A program made the translations under genes and the position numbers. Below, piece after piece: positions 8,391 to 16,852 of a stretch of 46,678 nucleotides of DNA. Source of the stretch: a virus; IMG/VR virus record IMGVR_UViG_3300048999_000129, positions 1 to 46,678 of that record; one strand, 5' to 3'. The notes under the pieces were generated by a model. That model had not been told where the DNA came from, ran no database searches, and saw nothing but the letters and a program-made list of their open reading frames with translations. Numbering within the stretch: the stretch's first letter is position 1; each line of letters opens with the position of its first letter.

Positions 8391-9914
8391 GTGGTAACCA
8401 AGCAAGGCACCGTGCTGGCTCAGGCCCACCTGAATTTTCCGGCATTCCTGCTCCAGCGTGAGCGGACGATCATCCTCGACGCGTGGACGCGCGGCGAGCA
8501 GAACGAGCTGGACGAGAACTTCGGCCTGACCGACACCGACATCGGCCTGCGCTGGTCGCCGGGCGTCTACAAGCCCGAGGGAATCACCGACGAGTACACC
8601 GACCTGGCCAGCCGTAGCGAGACCCCGTGGGCCGGCCTGGTCGTCACGTCCCTGGCCCAGATGATCTACGTGTCCGGCGTACGGCGCTCGGACTCGCAGG
8701 ACAACATGGAGGTCTGGGATACCTGGCAGCGCAACGAGTGGGACGCCTGGCAGATCCCGCTCCACCGCTCGGTCATCGCTCACGGTCTCGCATTCGGCGC
8801 CGTGACGGAGTCCATCGACCCCTTCACGAAGAAGAAGATGGCGCGGATGGAGGCGCACTCGGCCGACAAGATGTCTGCGTTCTTCCAGGACCCCCAGGAT
8901 CAGTGGCCAGCCTTCGCGATCTGGGCCGAGCCGACCAAGGCGCAGAGTGTCTTCGGTGTAAACGAGGGCTGGCGGGTCAAGTTCTACGACGAGACCGCCG
9001 TGCACGAGCTCCTGGTCAAGAACGACGGCCGGGAGATCGCCGACTGGTCCTATGTCACTCACACGGCCCACCCGTTCCCGGTGTGCCCGGTCGTGCGCTA
9101 TGCCAACCGCCTGGACCTCAACGGCCGGGCGACGGGCGAGGTCGAGCCGGTCATCCCGATGCTGCGCCGGATCGACCAGGACACGTTCGACCGCCTGATC
9201 ACCCAGCGCTTCGGCGCCTGGAAGATCCGCTACATCGCTGGCATGGCGAAGCCGTCCAAGGCCTCCGACGCTCAGGCCGAGAAGATGCGGCTCCGGATCG
9301 AGGACCTGCTCATCGCCGAGGACGCCGACACGAAGTTCGGCACGCTCGACGCCTCCGACCTGAAGCAGTTCCTGGACGCCAGCGACTCCGATCTGCGCTC
9401 GCTCGCGGCCATCACCCAGACTCCGCCCCACCACCTGCTCGGCGTTTCGTCGAACCTGCAGGCGGAGGCCCTGGCCGCCGCCGAGGCTGGCCTGCTCCGA
9501 AAGGCCAACGACTTCCGGACGATCTGCGGCGAGGCTCACGAGAAGATGCTGCGCCTGACCGCCTGGGCGAACGGCAACGCGGAGGAGGCCCAGGCCTTCG
9601 ATATGGAGATCCAGTGGCTCGATACCGAGTCGCGCTCACTGGTGCAGACCGTGAACGCCCTGGCCCTGGCCGCGACCGGCCTGAAGATCCCGGTCGAGAT
9701 GCTGTGGGAGGAACTGCCGAACTGGTCGCAGCAGAAGACCGAGCGGGCCAAGGCTCTGATCGAGTCCGGCGACCTGATCGATGCAGTACTGGCGTCGATG
9801 CAGGCTGACCAGGCCGCCGAGGGCGCCAAGAAGATGGCTGACGCGGTCCCGGCGGTCCAGACGGGCGGCTCGGCCAACGACAAGAAGACCACCGGGAAGT
9901 CGGGCAAGCAGTGA
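8391..9914 (+). CDS. Portal protein
   Basis: 507 residues in the position and size range of actinophage portal proteins (the SPP1/gp6-like group). Supporting stretches are SETPWAGLVVTSLAQMIYVSGVR near the N-terminus, PVVRYANRLDLNGRATGEVEPVIP mid-protein and SDLRSLAAITQTPPHHLLG followed by the helical stem. It forms the ring through which DNA enters the head. Start GTG at 8391 with GGAGGA five bases upstream; ends with a four-base overlap into the MuF-like gene. The last 40 residues are low-complexity. A GTGTAAACG copy lies at 8956-8964. Confidence 0.92.
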   Translation: MVTKQGTVLAQAHLNFPAFLLQRERTIILDAWTRGEQNELDENFGLTDTDIGLRWSPGVYKPEGITDEYTDLASRSETPWAGLVVTSLAQMIYVSGVRRSDSQDNMEVWDTWQRNEWDAWQIPLHRSVIAHGLAFGAVTESIDPFTKKKMARMEAHSADKMSAFFQDPQDQWPAFAIWAEPTKAQSVFGVNEGWRVKFYDETAVHELLVKNDGREIADWSYVTHTAHPFPVCPVVRYANRLDLNGRATGEVEPVIPMLRRIDQDTFDRLITQRFGAWKIRYIAGMAKPSKASDAQAEKMRLRIEDLLIAEDADTKFGTLDASDLKQFLDASDSDLRSLAAITQTPPHHLLGVSSNLQAEALAAAEAGLLRKANDFRTICGEAHEKMLRLTAWANGNAEEAQAFDMEIQWLDTESRSLVQTVNALALAATGLKIPVEMLWEELPNWSQQKTERAKALIESGDLIDAVLASMQADQAAEGAKKMADAVPAVQTGGSANDKKTTGKSGKQ

Positions 9915-10738
9915 GTACAACGAAGGCCGGCGCCACGCTGACCCAGGCGCACCGTGTCGCCCAGGCCCGGCACGGTGCGCAGATTGCCGCGCTCGCGCTG
10001 GCTCTCTGGCTCCGTACGGTGAAGACCGACAATCTGGAAGAGACGACCACGACCTGGATGGAGAAGCTGATCACGGCGATCTTCTCCACGCGCAACAAGT
10101 CGGCCAGCACCACGCGGGTCTACTACACCGCGTTCCGCCAACTCGAGATCCCGGAGGTCCCGCGCTTCACCATCCCGGCGACGCCCGAGCTCCTGGTCGA
10201 GCGGGTGGAGACGTCCCTGCGCGTGACCGGGCCGATCGCGTACCAGAAGCGGATCGCCCGGATCAAGGAGCTGGATGACCTGGACCCGCGCGTCGAGAAG
10301 GCGCTGACTGACGACGCGTTCCGCTCAGCGGCCAAGACCTCCTCGGCAGCTGCCGTCCGCCTGGTGCTGGACGGCGGCCGCGAGACGATGCATACCGCTG
10401 CCACCGAGGACCGTTTCGCCCTGGGCTGGGCCCGGGTGACGCAGGCGAACCCCTGCTACTTCTGCGCCATGCTCGCCAGCCGGGGCTTCGACTACGGTAA
10501 GCACGCCTTCGACGACTCGAACAAGCTGTTCGACGGGGCTGGCAAGGCGAAGGTCCACGACTCCTGCCAGTGCACGATGGAGCCGTCCTTCTCGAACAAG
10601 TCGGCGCTCCCCGACCACTCGGCCGAGTGGGAGAAGATCTGGGCCGACAACACGGGCGACGTCTTCGGCGAGGAGAAGGTCCGCAAGTTCCGCGCTGCAT
10701 ACGAGGGCCGGAAATACAAGACCCGTTCCAAGCGCTGA
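9911..10738 (+). CDS. MuF-like minor head protein
   Basis: 275 residues, start GTG at 9911 overlapping the portal stop (GTGA). The C-terminal half carries the Zn-type pattern CYFCAMLASRG (about 182-192) and VHDSCQC (about 216-222), characteristic of the phage Mu gpF/SPP1 gp7 group found next to portal proteins; in actinophages such genes are often called capsid maturation protease. I see no distinct protease motif, so minor head protein is the safer name. Confidence 0.82.
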   Translation: MSTTKAGATLTQAHRVAQARHGAQIAALALALWLRTVKTDNLEETTTTWMEKLITAIFSTRNKSASTTRVYYTAFRQLEIPEVPRFTIPATPELLVERVETSLRVTGPIAYQKRIARIKELDDLDPRVEKALTDDAFRSAAKTSSAAAVRLVLDGGRETMHTAATEDRFALGWARVTQANPCYFCAMLASRGFDYGKHAFDDSNKLFDGAGKAKVHDSCQCTMEPSFSNKSALPDHSAEWEKIWADNTGDVFGEEKVRKFRAAYEGRKYKTRSKR

Positions 10739-10783
10739 GACACGACTTCCTCGAACGAGTGGCAAGGCCTCCAGCTGCCCACA

Positions 10784-10789
10784 TATCCT
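10784..10789 (+). promoter_or_regulatory. Possible -10 box (TATCCT) before scaffold-capsid genes
   Basis: TATCCT followed by GA in the 104-bp gap after the MuF-like gene. The start would fall near 10796, giving a leader of about 47 nt with AGGAGG before the scaffold ATG. A dedicated promoter for the highly expressed head genes is plausible; no -35 match. Confidence 0.4.
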
Positions 10790-10842
10790 GAGTGCAACGG
10801 GTGACCGCAGGTGGTCCCCTTCGACGTCCGTAGGAGGACACC

Positions 10843-11463
10843 ATGGCACTCCCCAAGTTCGAGGACTACAAGGCTCCCTGGGAAGTCGACACTACCGGAA
10901 ACCCGGTCGCTGCCGACGAGCAGGTGCTCGATCCGGCGAAGCTGAAGAAGCATCTCTGGAACATCCTCTCGGACAAGGAGAAGGCTCAGATCGCTCGCGA
11001 CACCAACGCCACCAAGGTAACCGAACTGGAGACCAAGGTGACGGAGCTCGGAAAGGCGAAGCCCGAAGGGGATAAGTCGGCCGAGGGTGCCACGAAGGAG
11101 AACGAGCAGATTGCACAGCTGATGAAGCTCGTGCAGGACATGGGCGAGAAGGTCAAGACTTCCGACCTGAACGCGACGAAGCTGACTGTCATCTCGGCCA
11201 AGGGTCTCGACCCGCAGGCTGACCTGGGATTCTTCGCGAAGCTGGAGACGGCTGAAGAGATCGAGGCGATGGCGGACACGCTGGTCGAGCGAGGGCTGGC
11301 GAAGAAGAAGACCGACGCGACGGACGGCGAGGAGAACGAGGGCAACCCCCTCGGGACGAAGCCGACAGTTCTGAACAACGGCACCCCCCAGGGTGGCGGC
11401 AGCGAAAAGGTCGACGTGGAGGCCTTCCTCGCACAGTACAGCTCCACGAACCCGCTTTTCTGA
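10843..11463 (+). CDS. Scaffolding protein
   Basis: 206 residues, Lys/Glu-rich and largely alpha-helical or coiled-coil (KATKVTELETKVTELGKAK region) with a Gly-rich linker near the C-terminus and a short terminal hydrophobic segment. Position between MuF-like and major capsid genes and the acidic helical make-up are those of phage scaffolds, which guide capsid assembly and then leave. ATG at 10843 with AGGAGG six bases upstream. Confidence 0.85.
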   Translation: MALPKFEDYKAPWEVDTTGNPVAADEQVLDPAKLKKHLWNILSDKEKAQIARDTNATKVTELETKVTELGKAKPEGDKSAEGATKENEQIAQLMKLVQDMGEKVKTSDLNATKLTVISAKGLDPQADLGFFAKLETAEEIEAMADTLVERGLAKKKTDATDGEENEGNPLGTKPTVLNNGTPQGGGSEKVDVEAFLAQYSSTNPLF

Positions 11464-11525
11464 CGAACACCGCAGGTCACCGGCCACGGAGACCGCAGCG
11501 GAACTCTCGACCATAGGAGGTCACC

Positions 11526-12548
11526 GTGGCCGTTCTCAAGGCCAAGCCGCGCAAGGTCGTCCAGTATGCGCTGCCCCTGCTGCAGCGTCAGCTGGTTGCG
11601 CCGTACGTCGTCACCCGTATGTCTGGCGAGGCCTTCAAGGGCGCCAAGGGCGACACCGTCAACATGCGCATTCCGGGCCTGCGAGCCGTCGCCCGTGACT
11701 ACGAGTGGCGCACCCGCAACAACCCGATCGTGCTGGACGACATCGAAGGCCTCGCCTCGATGCCCGTCAAGCTCAACAAGCACGTCTACTCGGCCACCGC
11801 GCTGACGGACGAGCACCTCACGATGGACGAGATCTCGCTGGCCAACGAGGTAGTCGGCCCGCAGACCGAAGCCGTCGCGGCCGACTACGAGGCGAAGGTC
11901 GTGGCCGGTCTCCGGTCCGCAGCCGTCCACTCGGACCTGGTGATCGCGGCCAGCCTCGACGACGCCGACCCGCACCTGCTCGCCATCGAGGCCAAGCGCC
12001 TGATGGACTCCAAGAAGGTCGCCCCGACCGCTGGCCGGGTCTTCCTGGTGGGCTCCGACGTCGCCGCCGCGTTCCTGGCGTCCGACCGACTGAGCCAGTA
12101 CAACTCCACTGGCGAGACCGGCACTCCGGCCCTGCGTGACGCGATCATCGGTCGGCTTGCCGGCTCCGTGGTGATCGAGCACAACGGCCTGAACCCGAGC
12201 GAGGCGTACTACCTCTCTCCGAGCGCTCTGCTCCTGGCCAACCTGTCCCCGGTGATCCCGGCGGGCGCGACGGCCGGTGCGCAGCTCAGCTCGAACGGGT
12301 ACGCGATGCGACTCATCTACGACTACGACTCGAACTACCTTCGGGACCGTTCAGTCGTGTCGAGCTACCTGGGCCTGAACGACGTCCGGGACGAGCGCAC
12401 CGCCGACGGCAAGTGGATCTACGAGGACGGGGACCTGGACGACGACGAGTACCCGACCGGCGTGACTGTGAACCCGGTGGGCACCCGGAAGAATGTTCGG
12501 ATGGTGAAGTTCACCTTCTCGGGCACCGGCTCGGTCCTGACCCCCTGA
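11526..12548 (+). CDS. Major capsid protein
   Basis: 340 residues, HK97-fold type of the P22 coat-like actinophage group: N-terminal LLQRQLVAPYVVTRMSGEAFKGAKGDTVNMRIPG, a central VFLVGSDVAAAFLASDRL helix and a C-terminal beta-rich end. GTG at 11526 with AGGAGG seven bases upstream; strong terminator directly after it. No N-terminal delta domain is evident, agreeing with the separate scaffold gene. Confidence 0.93.
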   Translation: MAVLKAKPRKVVQYALPLLQRQLVAPYVVTRMSGEAFKGAKGDTVNMRIPGLRAVARDYEWRTRNNPIVLDDIEGLASMPVKLNKHVYSATALTDEHLTMDEISLANEVVGPQTEAVAADYEAKVVAGLRSAAVHSDLVIAASLDDADPHLLAIEAKRLMDSKKVAPTAGRVFLVGSDVAAAFLASDRLSQYNSTGETGTPALRDAIIGRLAGSVVIEHNGLNPSEAYYLSPSALLLANLSPVIPAGATAGAQLSSNGYAMRLIYDYDSNYLRDRSVVSSYLGLNDVRDERTADGKWIYEDGDLDDDEYPTGVTVNPVGTRKNVRMVKFTFSGTGSVLTP

Positions 12549-12567
12549 TCTAACTGATCAGCTGATC

Positions 12568-12596
12568 GGCCCCTCCTCCTCGCTGGAGGAGGGGCC
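12568..12596 (+). terminator. Strong terminator after the capsid gene
   Basis: Arms GGCCCCTCCTCC (12568-12579) and GGAGGAGGGGCC (12585-12596), 5-nt loop, then TTTC. A 12-bp palindrome GATCAGCTGATC (12556-12567) abuts its left arm. It should insulate capsid expression from the connector genes. Confidence 0.85.
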
Positions 12597-12603
12597 TTTC
12601 TAG

Positions 12604-12609
12604 TACCCT
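12604..12609 (+). promoter_or_regulatory. Leaderless-type -10 box TACCCT
   Basis: TACCCT then GACCTT then the ATG at 12616: six bases from box to start codon, with no Shine-Dalgarno sequence. It lies immediately after the terminator, so transcription must restart here or read through. Same layout as boxes at 14958 and 16840. Confidence 0.55.
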
Positions 12610-12615
12610 GACCTT

Positions 12616-13116
12616 ATGGCTGACACTCTGGAAACTCTGGCGCACCTCGCTCTCTGGACGGATAAGGATCCGGCCGAGGTCGAGGCGGACCCGCGCGCCC
12701 AGTTCATCATGGAGAAGGCCGACGAACTGGTCATCTCGGCTGCGGGAATTCCTGCTACCTGGACGACGGACGCCACTCTCGTTCCTGCTCGCGCCCGCAC
12801 GATCTCGCTACTCGTTGCCGCTCGGACCTATACCAACTGGCGATCGATCGTTGCGCAGGGCGTCGGCCCGATCTCCGAGACGATGCTGGCCGAGATGGCG
12901 GCTGCGATGCAGCTCACCGAGGCCGAGGCGTCCGAGCTCGAGCAAATGCGACAGGAGGCCGGAGACAGCTTCGGCGGCCTGTGGACCATCACGACCACGC
13001 GCGGCGAGGAGCCGAAGATCGACCAGATCGCCCTGCCGGACAGCTCCGGTTCGGACTGGCTGATCCCGTACGGCAACTCCTGGGAGACCGACGCGCTGAA
13101 CCCGGAGGTATCCTGA
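12616..13116 (+). CDS. Head-tail adaptor (connector) protein
   Basis: 166 residues, mostly alpha-helical in the first 120, in the position of the gp6/gp15-type adaptor that binds below the portal. LVPARARTISLLVAARTYTNW resembles the helix seen in this group. The ATG at 12616 lacks a ribosome site and follows a TACCCT box by six bases, so the message is probably leaderless. The stop overlaps the next start by one base. Confidence 0.65.
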   Translation: MADTLETLAHLALWTDKDPAEVEADPRAQFIMEKADELVISAAGIPATWTTDATLVPARARTISLLVAARTYTNWRSIVAQGVGPISETMLAEMAAAMQLTEAEASELEQMRQEAGDSFGGLWTITTTRGEEPKIDQIALPDSSGSDWLIPYGNSWETDALNPEVS

Positions 13117-14165
13117 TGACTCAGGGCTTTGCAATGGACGTCGACTCGATCGTCGCCGAAGAGCTGCAGGCTCTGAAGACGGATCTCGAGACGCAGATCG
13201 CTGCGATCGTGGGCGGCGGCGACCCTGAAGTTATCACGCAGCTACAGACCGACCTGGCCGCCGTGCAGGACTCCCTCGCCACGATCCAGACCGACATGGC
13301 TTTCAAGGCCGAGCAGTCGGACATCGACACGGCGGTCGCTGGCCTGGCCAGCACGACCACGGTCAACTCCCAGCTGGGCACCAAGGCGGACACCAGTGCT
13401 GTAAACGCCGCCCTGGCCGCCAAGGCTGACGCATCCGCTCTAACCTCCGGGCTTGCCGGCAAGGTATCGACGGCGACGTACGACGCGTTCGTCTCGGCGA
13501 CCAACACGGCCATCGCGGCCAAGGCCAGCCAGACGGCGGTCGACGCGATCACCACGGCCATGGGCACCAAGGCTGACACCAGCGCGGTGAACACGGCACT
13601 GGCCCTGAAGGCCGACGCGTCCGCGCTGGCCTCCGGCCTGGCCGCCAAGCTGAACCAGGTCGCCAACTCGGTCAACGTATCGCCGACCCAGTTCCAGATG
13701 AAGATCGTCCGCGTCGGCGACGCCACGGACGACTCGACCTGGGCCAATGTCTTCGAGCTCTGGTGGACTCCGAACGGTGGCTCCCCGAAGCTGGTCGGCT
13801 GGTACAACGAGTTCGGCGAGTGGCGTGGCATGCCTGGCAAGACCAACACCGTACCGTGGCGCCTGTTCGTCAAGGACCTGATCGCGGACGCCGGCCACAC
13901 CGGCAACATGATGGAGGTCACTGACCATCGCGAGGGCACCCGTACGGCGCTCTTCGCTGTCGGTTCGGACGGCTCGATCACGACACTGGCCAACCTGACC
14001 GTCGGCGGCAACGCCACTGTCGCGGGCACGCTGGTGGTAACTGGTCGAGTTACCGGCGCCAATCTGATGGACTTCAAGGGCTCCTACGCGTCGGCCCCGA
14101 GTACGGTCGGCTGGGCTGCTGGCGCGTTCTGGTGGCTGACGACTGGCGAAACGACCCTTCCGTGA
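13116..14165 (+). CDS. Fibre-like structural protein with collagen-free heptad/Ala repeats
   Basis: 349 residues, start ATG at 13116 (TGATG overlap). Residues about 15-185 are a repeating helical region with units such as TKADTSAVNAALAAKADASAL, typical of trimeric phage fibre shafts; the rest is a beta-type head ending in SAPSTVGWAAGAFWWLTTGE. It lies among head-tail connector genes rather than tail-tip genes, so it may be a head or neck fibre rather than a tail fibre. A 19-bp inverted repeat with odd codons lies at 14036-14054. Confidence 0.7.
   Translation: MTQGFAMDVDSIVAEELQALKTDLETQIAAIVGGGDPEVITQLQTDLAAVQDSLATIQTDMAFKAEQSDIDTAVAGLASTTTVNSQLGTKADTSAVNAALAAKADASALTSGLAGKVSTATYDAFVSATNTAIAAKASQTAVDAITTAMGTKADTSAVNTALALKADASALASGLAAKLNQVANSVNVSPTQFQMKIVRVGDATDDSTWANVFELWWTPNGGSPKLVGWYNEFGEWRGMPGKTNTVPWRLFVKDLIADAGHTGNMMEVTDHREGTRTALFAVGSDGSITTLANLTVGGNATVAGTLVVTGRVTGANLMDFKGSYASAPSTVGWAAGAFWWLTTGETTLP
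14036..14054. repeat. Inverted repeat GGTAACT-N5-AGTTACC
   Basis: Seven-bp arms within the fibre-like gene, written with codons GTA ACT GGT CGA GTT, all unlike the G/C-ending surroundings. Its core matches the inner part of the repeat at 5341-5373 (RGTAACTG N5 GTTACY). Confidence 0.5.
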
Positions 14166-14965
14166 CCGGGGGGCTGATCCGTTTCGACGGCGCGGTCAAC
14201 AAGCAGGGCGGCCAGCTCGTCCGCTGGGATGGAGCGAACCACAAGATCGGCGGCCAGCTCGTCCGCTGGGATGGCGCGAACCACAAGATCATCGGCGCCG
14301 GCGGCGGGGCCGAGCCGGGCCCGCCCGTGTTTGTCGCTGCGACCTCTCAGTCGGCAGCCGGCGGCGCTGGCGTGCCCACAGATGCGACGACGAGCATGCC
14401 CGCAGGCTGGGCGGCTGGTCACCTGGCACTCTTCGCTGCAGTCATCAACGTCTCGACCGGCACCTTCACCCCGCCGACGGGCTGGACGGCCCTGCCCGGT
14501 TCGCCGACTTTGCCTGCTGTGCTCTCCAGCTCGGCGCACTGGTTCGGCTACCGGATCCTTCAGGCTGGTGATGTCGCGCCGAAGTTCACGGGCTCGGCCA
14601 TCGCCAGCAAGTTCAGCGCGATGCTGGGCGTCTGGAGTAACGCGGCGCTGCTGAATCAGGCGCACGCCAGCGAGTCAGTCAACCAGGCCAGCCACGTCGC
14701 TCCGGATGTCGCCGTTGGTGTAAACGACGTCGTCGTCCGGATGTTCATGGAGAAGAGCTCGACCAACATCTCCTGGACCGGCGGGGTGACGACCGATCAC
14801 ACTCTGCGGACCCAGGCCTTCGGGACAGGGTCTGGCGCGTGCTCCTGCGCGATGTTCAGCAAGGCATTCGCCTCGGCGGGCCAGGCCGGGACCGCGACGG
14901 CCACCGCGAGCACGAGCTCTGCTGGTGTCACGATGGCTAGCGTCGCCCTGGCCGGGGTAGCCTGA
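14162..14965 (+). CDS. Fibre or decoration protein with tandem 14-residue repeat
   Basis: 267 residues from GTG at 14162, whose GTGA overlaps the preceding stop; an in-frame GTG at 14132 would add ten residues. Near the N-terminus the unit GGQLVRWDGANHKI occurs twice in direct tandem, encoded by two 42-bp units. The rest is a Thr/Ser/Ala/Gly-rich beta domain of the type seen in actinophage fibre tips, ending STSSAGVTMASVALAGVA. With the preceding gene it forms a fibre-like pair inside the connector cluster. A GTGTAAACG copy lies at 14718-14726. Confidence 0.68.
   Translation: MTGGLIRFDGAVNKQGGQLVRWDGANHKIGGQLVRWDGANHKIIGAGGGAEPGPPVFVAATSQSAAGGAGVPTDATTSMPAGWAAGHLALFAAVINVSTGTFTPPTGWTALPGSPTLPAVLSSSAHWFGYRILQAGDVAPKFTGSAIASKFSAMLGVWSNAALLNQAHASESVNQASHVAPDVAVGVNDVVVRMFMEKSSTNISWTGGVTTDHTLRTQAFGTGSGACSCAMFSKAFASAGQAGTATATASTSSAGVTMASVALAGVA
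14207..14290 (+). repeat. 42-bp tandem direct repeat (two units)
   Basis: Units 14207-14248 and 14249-14290 differ by one base (GGAGCG versus GGCGCG), a silent change. Recent in-frame duplication in a gene for a likely surface protein. Confidence 0.9.
14958..14963 (+). promoter_or_regulatory. Leaderless-type -10 box TAGCCT
   Basis: TAGCCT overlaps the end of the preceding gene and is followed by GATCCT and the ATG at 14970, six bases downstream, with no ribosome site. Closely matches the arrangement at 12604. Confidence 0.5.
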
Positions 14966-14969
14966 TCCT

Positions 14970-15278
14970 ATGGAGGGTACTCAGGAGATCAGCGTCGAGC
15001 CGTGGGTGAAGAACGACCCTCACGGCGATCCGACGTACGGTACGGCGTATCCGATCAAGTCGGTCATCGTCTGGCCGCGCAGTACGGATGAACTGGAGCG
15101 CGGCGGCATCATCGTCGCCGGCTGGAACGTCTACCTGTCGCCCGGCAAGCCGATCCCGACCGCGCGTGACCGCGTCACCTTCGAGGGCAAGAAGTACGAC
15201 ATCGACGGCGTCCCCGGCCCCTACCCGCTGGGCGGCGAGTATCACACGCTCCTGGTGCTGAAGGGTGCGGGATCCTGA
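14970..15278 (+). CDS. Head closure / stopper-like connector
   Basis: 102 residues, beta-rich: VIVWPRSTDELERGG then GWNVYLSPGKPIPTARDRVTFEGKKYDIDGVPGPYPLG, a pattern seen in actinophage head closure proteins. Position after the adaptor block and before the gp10-like gene fits. Leaderless-type start; overlaps the next gene by one base. Confidence 0.7.
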   Translation: MEGTQEISVEPWVKNDPHGDPTYGTAYPIKSVIVWPRSTDELERGGIIVAGWNVYLSPGKPIPTARDRVTFEGKKYDIDGVPGPYPLGGEYHTLLVLKGAGS

Positions 15279-15625
15279 TGCCGGTCAAGGGGATCTACAA
15301 GAAGAACCTGCCCGAGATGCAGAAGTTCATGCTGTCGGAGCAGGCTCGCAAGCCCTGCGTCGAGGTCGCTCAGGCGATCGTCGCCCAGCTGGCTGCCACC
15401 GTCACGCGTTCGAGCGACACCAAGGGCACCCACCTGGCCGACGACTATCACGTCAACGCCCAGTCGGCACCCGTCGTACTGGGCGAGGCTCCGCGTGTCG
15501 GAGCCGAGGTCTACTCCAGCAACGCGGCGGCCGCTCCCGAAGAGTTTGGCGGCCGCAAGAACAAGCCGCGCCGCTGGCTAGGCAAGGCTGGCGCCAAGTA
15601 CCACGTACCCCTGGGAGGCAAGTGA
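15278..15625 (+). CDS. HK97 gp10-like head-tail joining protein
   Basis: 115 residues: helical N-terminal half (LPEMQKFMLSEQARKPCVEVAQAIVAQLA) then a beta half with HVNAQSAPVVLGEAPRVGAEVYSSN and a basic C-terminus ending FGGRKNKPRRWLGKAGAK. The order closure, gp10-like, tail terminator is standard. Start TGATG overlap; end TGATG overlap with the terminator protein gene. Confidence 0.65.
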   Translation: MPVKGIYKKNLPEMQKFMLSEQARKPCVEVAQAIVAQLAATVTRSSDTKGTHLADDYHVNAQSAPVVLGEAPRVGAEVYSSNAAAAPEEFGGRKNKPRRWLGKAGAKYHVPLGGK

Positions 15626-16035
15626 TGAGCAACGTACTGCCGCCCTACAAGAACATCGCCGACGTCCTGTCGGTCCTCCTCCGTTCGCAGTTTCCGTCCG
15701 AGCTGCCAGACGAAGATCACGTCGGCCTAGTGTTCCCGGATGATGAAGACGGACACTTCGTGCGGCTCGAGCGGCTCCCGGCGCCCGGCCGAACGCGACT
15801 CAACGACTACCCGCTGGTGGACGTCGATGTCATCGCTCCGACGTACGCCCAGGCAGAAGCGCTATCTGAGTCGATCAGCATGCTCTTCCTCGGATATCCT
15901 CATAGCATAGCGACACCGACCGGCGTCGCTGTGCTGGACTCGGTCGACGAGACCCGGTCGTTCAGTGAGGTGCCGTACCCCGACTCCTCCTATCGACGGC
16001 TAGCAGCGACTTACCAGTTCTCGCTCCGGCGATAA
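15625..16035 (+). CDS. Tail terminator protein
   Basis: 136 residues. The fold-type pattern of tail terminators is visible: N-terminal helix (NIADVLSVLLRSQF), a strand block RLNDYPLVDVDVIAPTYAQAEALSESI and a C-terminal strand YRRLAATYQFSLRR. Start ATG at 15625 (TGATG overlap with GGAGG seven bases upstream). It lies directly before the major tail gene, the usual position of the protein that caps tail-tube growth. Confidence 0.75.
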   Translation: MSNVLPPYKNIADVLSVLLRSQFPSELPDEDHVGLVFPDDEDGHFVRLERLPAPGRTRLNDYPLVDVDVIAPTYAQAEALSESISMLFLGYPHSIATPTGVAVLDSVDETRSFSEVPYPDSSYRRLAATYQFSLRR

Positions 16036-16057
16036 CCCGAAACGGAAGGTGGCCAAA

Positions 16058-16744
16058 GTGCCTTCGTACGACACTCTGAAGAACAAGCAGCGCGAGCTGA
16101 TCCGCAAGGCACTGGACGGCTCCGTGTTCGTGGCTCCGTTCGCGGACCCGACCGGCGACCCCACGGCCGTGTTCACCAACCTGACGGCCAAGACCGGCAC
16201 CGCGCCGAACGAGGTCATCGACCTGGTGGCGCTCCCGACCGGCTGGGACGACCTGGGCCTGCTGAGCACTGACGGCGTCTCGTTCGCGTCCGACGTCACC
16301 ACGAGTGATGTCCAGTCCTGGGGTTCGGTAACCCCGACCCGGACCGACATCGTCTCCGACACCACGACCCTGACCGTTACCGCGCAGGAGACCAAGGCGC
16401 TCACGATCGGCATCCTCTCGGGTGTCGACGTGGCCTCCCTGACTCCCAACGTGGACACGGGTGAGGTCGCGTTCGCGAAGCCGACCCGGCCGGCTGGCTC
16501 CTACTACCGCCTGTTCTCCCTCGCGGTGGACCTGGCCGATGCTGGCGAGATCTACATCGGCCGCTTCCTGCCGCGCGCGAAGAAGTCCAACCAGGGCGAG
16601 CAGGCCTTCGGCGGTGGCGACGACCCGATCTCCTACCCGTTCACCTTCACGGGTGAGGTCGACGACACGCTCGGCTTCTCCGAGAAGTGGTACTTCGGCG
16701 GCGCTGGCTGGAACGCCATGCTCGCCGAGATGGGCTGGAGCTGA
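16058..16744 (+). CDS. Major tail (tube) protein
   Basis: 228 residues, beta-rich, in the position between tail terminator and tail chaperones. SVTPTRTDIVSDTTTLTVTAQETKALTIGIL and GGGDDPISYPFTFTGEVDDTLGFSEKWYFGGAGW are typical of actinophage tube proteins. Of two in-frame GTG codons, 16058 is preferred because GGAAGG ends eight bases upstream; 16049 would overlap that site. A strong terminator follows. Confidence 0.88.
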   Translation: MPSYDTLKNKQRELIRKALDGSVFVAPFADPTGDPTAVFTNLTAKTGTAPNEVIDLVALPTGWDDLGLLSTDGVSFASDVTTSDVQSWGSVTPTRTDIVSDTTTLTVTAQETKALTIGILSGVDVASLTPNVDTGEVAFAKPTRPAGSYYRLFSLAVDLADAGEIYIGRFLPRAKKSNQGEQAFGGGDDPISYPFTFTGEVDDTLGFSEKWYFGGAGWNAMLAEMGWS

Positions 16745-16779
16745 TCCGGCTGGTCTGACTTCGGTCGGGCTTTCCGAGT

Positions 16780-16820
16780 GGAACCCCACGACTCCCTGGG
16801 CGGGCTGGTCGTGGGGTTCC
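16780..16820 (+). terminator. Terminator after the major tail gene
   Basis: Perfect 13-bp arms GGAACCCCACGAC (16780-16792) and GTCGTGGGGTTCC (16808-16820), 15-nt loop, no long U tract. Confidence 0.8.
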
Positions 16821-16839
16821 TCCATGTCTGGGCATGGTG

Positions 16840-16845
16840 TAGTCT
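16840..16845 (+). promoter_or_regulatory. Leaderless-type -10 box TAGTCT
   Basis: TAGTCT, seven bases (GATGCCT), then ATG at 16853; no ribosome site. Third member of the TANNCTGA family (12604, 14958), again right after a terminator. Confidence 0.5.
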
Positions 16846-16852
16846 GATGCCT

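Noticed and set aside
14207-14290. CRISPR-like array
   Set aside because: The two units are directly adjacent with no spacer and are in frame inside a gene; no CRISPR array was seen in the window.
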